DNA of 6,552 nucleotides, taken from NCBI GenBank assembly GCA_039185235.1, contig JBCDAS010000242.1:1-6552 (forward strand). The letters are read 5' to 3'. The notes under the pieces were generated by a model, which saw only the letters and a list, made by a program, of their open reading frames with translations, was not told where the DNA came from and did no database searches. This document shows positions 5,646 through 6,552 of this stretch, in pieces; position 1 is the first letter of the stretch; each line of letters begins with the position of its first letter. A program made the translations under genes and the position numbers. The stretch comes from Thermohalobaculum sp039185235 (GTDB lineage Bacteria > Pseudomonadota > Alphaproteobacteria > Rhodobacterales > Rhodobacteraceae).

Positions 5646-5655
5646 CTACCTATGC
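5646..5655. repeat. Right copy of 10-bp direct repeat bordering the low-G+C pair
   Basis: CTACCTATGC, the same as 4642-4651, located 9 bp after the ettA stop codon (minus strand). The two copies enclose about 1.0 kb holding exactly the two low-G+C genes. Confidence 0.4.
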
Positions 5656-5664
5656 GTTATTTCC

Positions 5665-6552
5665 TCACCTCGCAAACTTCTTATACTTAATCCTCTTCGG
5701 TTCTACCGCATCCGGCCCCAAGCGTCTAATCTTGTCCGCCTCGTAGTCCTCGAAATTGCCTTCGAACCATTCCACATGGCCTTCGCCTTCGAAGGCCAGA
5801 ATATGCGTGCAGAGGCGGTCGAGGAAGAACCGGTCGTGGCTGATCACCACGGCGCAGCCGGAGAAGGCTTCGATAGCGTCCTCCAGGGCGCGGAGCGTCT
5901 CGACGTCGAGGTCGTTCGTCGGCTCGTCGAGCAGCAGCACGTTGCCGCCGCTTTTCAGCAGTTTGGCCATGTGGACCCGGTTGCGCTCGCCGCCTGAGAG
6001 GAGCTTCATCTTCTTTTGCTGGTCGCCGCCCTTGAAGTTGAAGGCGCCACAATAGGCGCGGGAGTTCATCTCGGCCTTGCCGAGCGGCAGGACGTCGAGC
6101 CCCTCGGAGATCTCCTCCCACACGGTTTTCTCAGGATCGAGCGCGTCGCGGGATTGGTCCACGTAAGCCAGCTCGACCGTGTCGCCATAGGTGATGGCGC
6201 CCTGATCCGGCTGCTCCTGGCCCGTGAGCATGCGAAAGAGGGTCGATTTGCCCGCCCCGTTCGGGCCGATCACGCCGACGATGCCGCCTGGCGGCAGGCT
6301 AAACGAGAGATCCTCGATCAGGAGCTTGTCGTCATAGGCCTTGGAGATCCCCTCCACCTCGATCACCTTGCCGCCCAAGCGCGGGCCGTGGGGGATGATG
6401 ATCTGGGCGCGGCCGATCTGCTCGCGCTCGGACTGGCTGGCGAGGTCGTTATAGGCGTTGATCCGAGCCTTGGATTTGGCCTGGCGGGCTTTGGCGCCCT
6501 GGCGGATCCATTCGAGCTCGCGTTCCAGGGTTTTCTGGCGGGCCTTGTCCTC
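5665..6552 (-). CDS. ettA: Energy-dependent translational throttle protein EttA (C-terminal part, 5' end outside window)
   Basis: An ABC-F ATPase without membrane domains that binds the ribosomal E site and gates early elongation according to energy state. The visible 295 residues are roughly the last half of the usual ~555. Residues 1-60 are a basic helical stretch (QAKSKARINAYNDLAS) that ends the inter-domain linker contacting P-site tRNA. The second ATPase follows: Walker A GPNGAGKS (96-103), signature LSGGERNR (185-192), Walker B and catalytic Glu LLLDEPTNDLD (206-216, Glu210), H-loop His239. The C-terminus KRIKYKKFAR is typical of EttA and separates it from Uup or other ABC-F proteins. 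The frame is open to the window edge; a TTG at codon 59 is internal. All visible catalytic residues are intact. It reads towards the low-G+C pair, 59 bp downstream. Confidence 0.95.
   Translation of the reverse strand, partial: EDKARQKTLERELEWIRQGAKARQAKSKARINAYNDLASQSEREQIGRAQIIIPHGPRLGGKVIEVEGISKAYDDKLLIEDLSFSLPPGGIVGVIGPNGAGKSTLFRMLTGQEQPDQGAITYGDTVELAYVDQSRDALDPEKTVWEEISEGLDVLPLGKAEMNSRAYCGAFNFKGGDQQKKMKLLSGGERNRVHMAKLLKSGGNVLLLDEPTNDLDVETLRALEDAIEAFSGCAVVISHDRFFLDRLCTHILAFEGEGHVEWFEGNFEDYEADKIRRLGPDAVEPKRIKYKKFAR

Noticed and set aside
1..6552. CRISPR array, rRNA or tRNA gene, complete insertion sequence
   Set aside because: No regularly spaced repeats of suitable length, no tRNA fold, and no transposase-like protein were seen on either strand.

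Overview
This is a G+C-rich window (sampled lines of the conserved genes are near 62% G+C). It looks like a member of the alphaproteobacterial Rhodobacteraceae (roseobacter-type). The evidence is codon use, a peptide-transporter ATPase with two fused ATP-binding halves, an LprI-family periplasmic protein, an enolase-superfamily enzyme close to cis-3-hydroxy-L-proline dehydratases, and the C-terminal half of EttA. The assignment rests on family resemblance recalled from memory, not on a search.

Layout. 2-1648 (+): 3' part of a DppD-DppF-type ATPase, cut by the window start. 1674-2198 (+): secreted six-cysteine LprI-like protein, 25 bp behind it. 2205-3320 (-): enolase-superfamily dehydratase/epimerase, convergent with the previous gene, stops 6 bp apart. 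3321-3571: divergent intergenic region with three exact-period 11-bp direct repeats and a terminator-like hairpin. 3572-3904 (+): BrnA-like ribbon-helix-helix protein with no toxin partner. 4027-4287 (+): 86-aa protein with a double-glycine-type leader and a cationic, cysteine-free C-terminal part, a candidate secreted peptide precursor. 4288-4645: no convincing gene; it holds hairpins and a 175-bp element closed by a perfect 18-bp inverted repeat. 4646-5605 (-): two overlap-free but abutting unknown genes of clearly lower G+C (about 40-43% in sampled lines). 5665-6552 (-): C-terminal 295 residues of EttA, cut by the window end.

How the parts relate. The transporter ATPase and the dehydratase could both serve uptake and breakdown of amino-acid-like substrates, but they are convergent and no link is proven. 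The conserved genes at the two ends frame an accessory stretch (about 3.5-5.66 kb). The most interesting items there are the double-glycine small protein, the inverted-repeat element just behind it, and the low-G+C gene pair, whose edges carry the same 10-bp direct repeat (CTACCTATGC at 4642-4651 and 5646-5655). The pair may be a small acquired module inserted behind ettA; its function is unknown.
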